NCBI GenBank assembly: GCA_013397865.1 | Contig: VZTI01004947.1 | Coordinates: forward strand, 2,532,297 to 2,596,296 | Direction of reading: 5' to 3' | Length of the DNA: 64,000 nt | Origin: Struthidea cinerea | Taxonomy: Eukaryota > Chordata > Aves > Passeriformes > Corcoracidae | In this document: piece by piece, positions 61,101-64,000 of the stretch | Numbering within the stretch: position 1 is the first letter of the stretch | Layout of the letters: each line of letters begins with the position of its first letter | The notes under the pieces: model-generated | The model's database searches: none | Told to the model about the DNA's origin: nothing | What the model saw: the letters and a program-made list of their open reading frames with translations, nothing else | Position numbers and translations under genes: made by a program

Positions 61101-64000
61101 CAGAGAAAAGCAAGAGATATGAAATTTAGACCTTTCTGTGCATTATCATGGAGACTGGTAAGGAGGAACTTGAAATCCAACTCTTCAGCTGTGGGTGTAC
61201 AAGTGTCTTTCCTTAACAGTGTAAGGAATTACCAGCTCTGGGCTGCACATTCTTGCTGTTGTACCATTGCTGTGTCATGTTTGTGTGGTGGTGCCATGAA
61301 CCAGAAAGAGCAGATAAAGATGAAAATTATTTTTTTTCCTCCTCTTACTGATATTTCACCAACCCAAGTAGTGACACTGGGAGGCTGCATGTGGCAGCTT
61401 GTGTAACAACTGCTGCTGTGCTCTGGTCTGCACCAGTGACAGACCATGTGTGAGTGTTGTCCTACTGGCGGCTTCTTCTGTAAAGAGTTTCTAATACTGA
61501 CTTTATCCAAAAGGTTCTGTGAAGGAACCTCTGTTAGTGCTGCAGTGGTGTGCTTGTACGTGCTGTTCTCACGGGTGATGCACTGGCGTGTGCTGAGCCT
61601 GATATGCGAAACTTGTCTTATGTCTGTAATTGTTGGAACTTACTCCTGTATGCAAATAACTTACCCCAGTTTCCTTGTGAAAAATGAATGAATCAGGGAG
61701 TGTAGAATGCCTGTAATCTGTGATCAGCTATTACAGCGAATCCACTTTTCATATTATATTTAATTTAATGAAATTAATAGTGTTTTTTCAAGCAATCAAG
61801 TTATGAGCCACATGTTGTTGCTTTAAATAGGCCCATCTCTAAGTTAAGATTTCTGTCTTTTATAATCAAACTCTAGTAAGCTGATGTAACTTTTTTTGTT
61901 GGTTTAAAGCATGTGGTCATGGGGCCTGTGCCTAGATCATGCTCCTGCTGCATGTAGTTGAGGATGATGGGATAATGGGACTGTAAATTATCTCTTTATG
62001 GTGCTGGTTTTCCTCTGGCCTCCTCCCTTGTGCAGTGTAGAGCAGCCCCAAGGCTGTTCTGAGCGGTGCCAGCTGGCTGGAGCCCTGCGGGGCCACTGTG
62101 CCAGATGGAGACAGCAGCACTCCAGTGAAAGCCAAACGTGCTTCCCGGGGTCGTGGAGAGGTGCAGCCTCTGCAACCCCGCCAGGGATCCCTGGGCAAGG
62201 GCTGTCCTGGGACTCAGTTACTCCTGTACTGGTGCAGCCCTGGAAAGGACTGGACTAGGTCATCTGTCGGGCTTTTTTTTTTTGAGTAGATTCATAATAT
62301 GATATTCAGCTGTTAAACATTTTCAATGTGTTAGCATCTCCTTTTTCCTAGTTTATGCTTCTGTACTCTGTCTGTGAAATGTTCAATTCCGTAGCATGTA
62401 CAGATGCTCAGTATTGAGACAGATTTTTTTCAATTTGATTGTGTGGTGGTTCCTGATATGTTGTCCTGTTTTTTCCTGACTACCAAAAAATGCTGTTATC
62501 CATAAGATATTCAGATTAGAAAAAGCTTGTTAATACTGATACTTTTAGTTTTTTCATTAAAATGAAACAAAACCCCAAACCCCTCATTCTACTGTCTGAA
62601 ATGACAACTTCAGATATGCTCAAACGTAAAAGCAGAAGTTTTAATCCCTTCATTTGCCTACTTGACTTCATAGTTTTTACTAAAAAAAATCTATTTCTTA
62701 GAATACAGTTGAAATCAGTTGTTGGTATTACTGCATTGTATTCAACCCCGTGGCTTGTTTTGTATTCCAGAACAAGCTTAGTCAGAGTAGAATAACTTCA
62801 TCTGCTCAAGATGTACCCCACAAAACCCATGTGTTTGAATATGCCCATCTTGTGGAGATGAGGACAGCAAATGGGTGAAACTCTTCAAAGAATTAAATTC
62901 CCTGGTGGCTGCTCAAACAGATACTTGTTTTGTAGAGGAGCTGATACACACTAACTTACCCAGTGTTTCTTCACTCTCTTGACCCAGAAGGCTTTGTTCT
63001 TATTGACCCATTAATGCAGCTCACGCTTCTAATCCAGCAGCCCAAAATAGCTGCCAAGCCTGGATTTTACTGTGGTGGCATTTGCTGCACAGGTAGTTGG
63101 TATAACCCAATATGCAAAATTGCAGCTGAAAAACCCCCTGAGCTGAGACACATGAGACTATTTTGAGCAGATATTTCAAGTGTCTGATCTAAATAAGGTA
63201 ATAAACTCAACTTGATAGTATGTACAAAGGACTTACTGGAAGAACAATATATTTTGAGACAGCTCTCCCTGTCAGTCTCCAGAGCTGTTGGATGTAAGTG
63301 GGAATAGGCAAGGAAGGATGTACCTTGTAGCTCCCTTGCCCTGATGATTGTGCTAGAGGAGTGAACTACAAGGAGAATGGACCACAGAAAGTGGTAGTTA
63401 CCATATTCCAGCCTACATAGTATTTATCTTTACTCTTGAGAGAATGATAGTGTTTTTGTCATCTCTTACGACATGGCAGAGGTTTCGGAGTCGTCTTTTA
63501 GTCTTGTATTAGCAAGGCAAGTGATTTAAGGCTGAGTCTATCACGAAAGGTACACCAGCTTGAAGTAATGAAGCAGTGGGAAGAAATGTATGGTGAGAAA
63601 TAATTTAAAGGCTTTCCCTGATTTCTTTACAAAGTAGATTTTTTCAAAGTGACCTTTGGTTACAGGAACTGTTTCTACTCAGTGTGTGCTCCTCTTTGCT
63701 ACACAATATTTTTGCTACCTTTTTACTTGGAGAAGCTTCAAATCTCAGGGAATTGGAGGTAATTTCCTAGCAAGGTAGTAAATGACTTGTAATAGCTTCC
63801 TTACAAAATTCTCAACACGTACTGTTCTCTTAATTCTCTCTTTTGCAGGTGTGTTATATCTACTTACAGGTATCTGAAATAAAGCTTTTCAAGAAAATTG
63901 TGAAATTTTCCTTTTGTCATGCAGAAAGCTCAGTTCTGTGTAAACCCTTGCTGAGTGTGATGCCTGCAAGACTGTTCCTGTCACTTTAAATTCTCTTACA

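Larger units (their letters stand above)
51602..64000 (+). other. USP22: USP22 intron 1 (5' part, at least 12.4 kb)
   Basis: USP22 exon 2 should encode the CICHVCG zinc-finger start; this was looked for on the + strand and not found, so the intron runs past the window end. Beyond the CpG island it becomes AT-rich and almost free of recognisable transposons. It contains one exon-like segment (55041-55175), an alternating purine/pyrimidine tract (53723-53759) and no known RNA gene. Confidence 0.75.

Noticed and set aside
62010..62270. Another CR1 tail in USP22 intron 1
   Set aside because: Only a short GGACTGGACTAGGTCATCTG resembles CR1; the expected flanking blocks are absent, so it is too weak to call.
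63846..63885. Exon with polyadenylation signal at the right edge
   Set aside because: TTTTGCAG and AATAAA occur close together, but no open frame or supporting donor links them to a transcript.
52000..64000. USP22 exon 2 (zinc-finger start)
   Set aside because: The expected CICHVCG-type sequence was not found in this stretch; the exon must lie beyond the window.

Overview
This is vertebrate nuclear DNA, almost certainly from a bird and probably a passerine. The genes are intron-split with long non-coding stretches, the recognisable repeats are CR1 LINE 3' ends, and one repeat at about 40464-40562 has the tRNA-Ile-like head and CR1-like tail of passerine SINEs (TguSINE1 type). The species cannot be named from the sequence alone. 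Nothing bacterial, viral or CRISPR-like is present. Most open frames of 60-160 codons in the window are chance frames in introns, UTRs and intergenic DNA.

Four protein-coding genes can be identified from conserved protein sequence. From left to right: the last two coding exons of NATD1 (+, 6484-7469) with a 3'UTR of about 3.2 kb ending near 10690; the large terminal exon of TMEM11 (+, 20513-21029), whose first exon is probably hidden in an N gap inside a CpG island near 12.1-13.0 kb; all seven coding exons of DHRS7B (-, 35318 down to 25554, 324 codons plus stop); and the 3' end of coding exon 1 of USP22 (+, 51552-51601), at the edge of a 660-base gap, followed by at least 12.4 kb of intron 1. 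Order and orientations match human 17p11.2 (USP22-DHRS7B-TMEM11-NATD1) read in reverse, so this is a conserved syntenic block rather than a rearranged locus.

The genes do not form a pathway. NATD1 is a small GNAT-fold protein. TMEM11 is a mitochondrial inner-membrane protein linked to cristae and MICOS. DHRS7B (PexRAP) is the acyl/alkyl-DHAP reductase of ether-lipid and glycerolipid synthesis. USP22 is the ubiquitin hydrolase of the SAGA coactivator complex. TMEM11 and DHRS7B converge, with about 4.5 kb between their stop codons.

Three CpG-island promoters are visible: TMEM11 with two inverted ZNF143/SBS-like motifs, DHRS7B with ETS/GABP-type motifs including an inverted pair, and USP22 with three CCAAT boxes. 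Two of them are interrupted by N gaps exactly where exon 1 should lie. A single N at 5940 separates two near-identical copies of about 150 bp, most likely a false duplication at a contig join.

No new biological system can be demonstrated. The best unexplained leads are a phase-consistent chain of four exon-like segments in the NATD1 3' region (8371-9044), an acidic orphan open frame with a good splice donor (47761-47965) between DHRS7B and USP22, and a 135-bp exon-like segment with strong splice sites inside USP22 intron 1 (55041-55175). All three are inferences that transcript data would settle.
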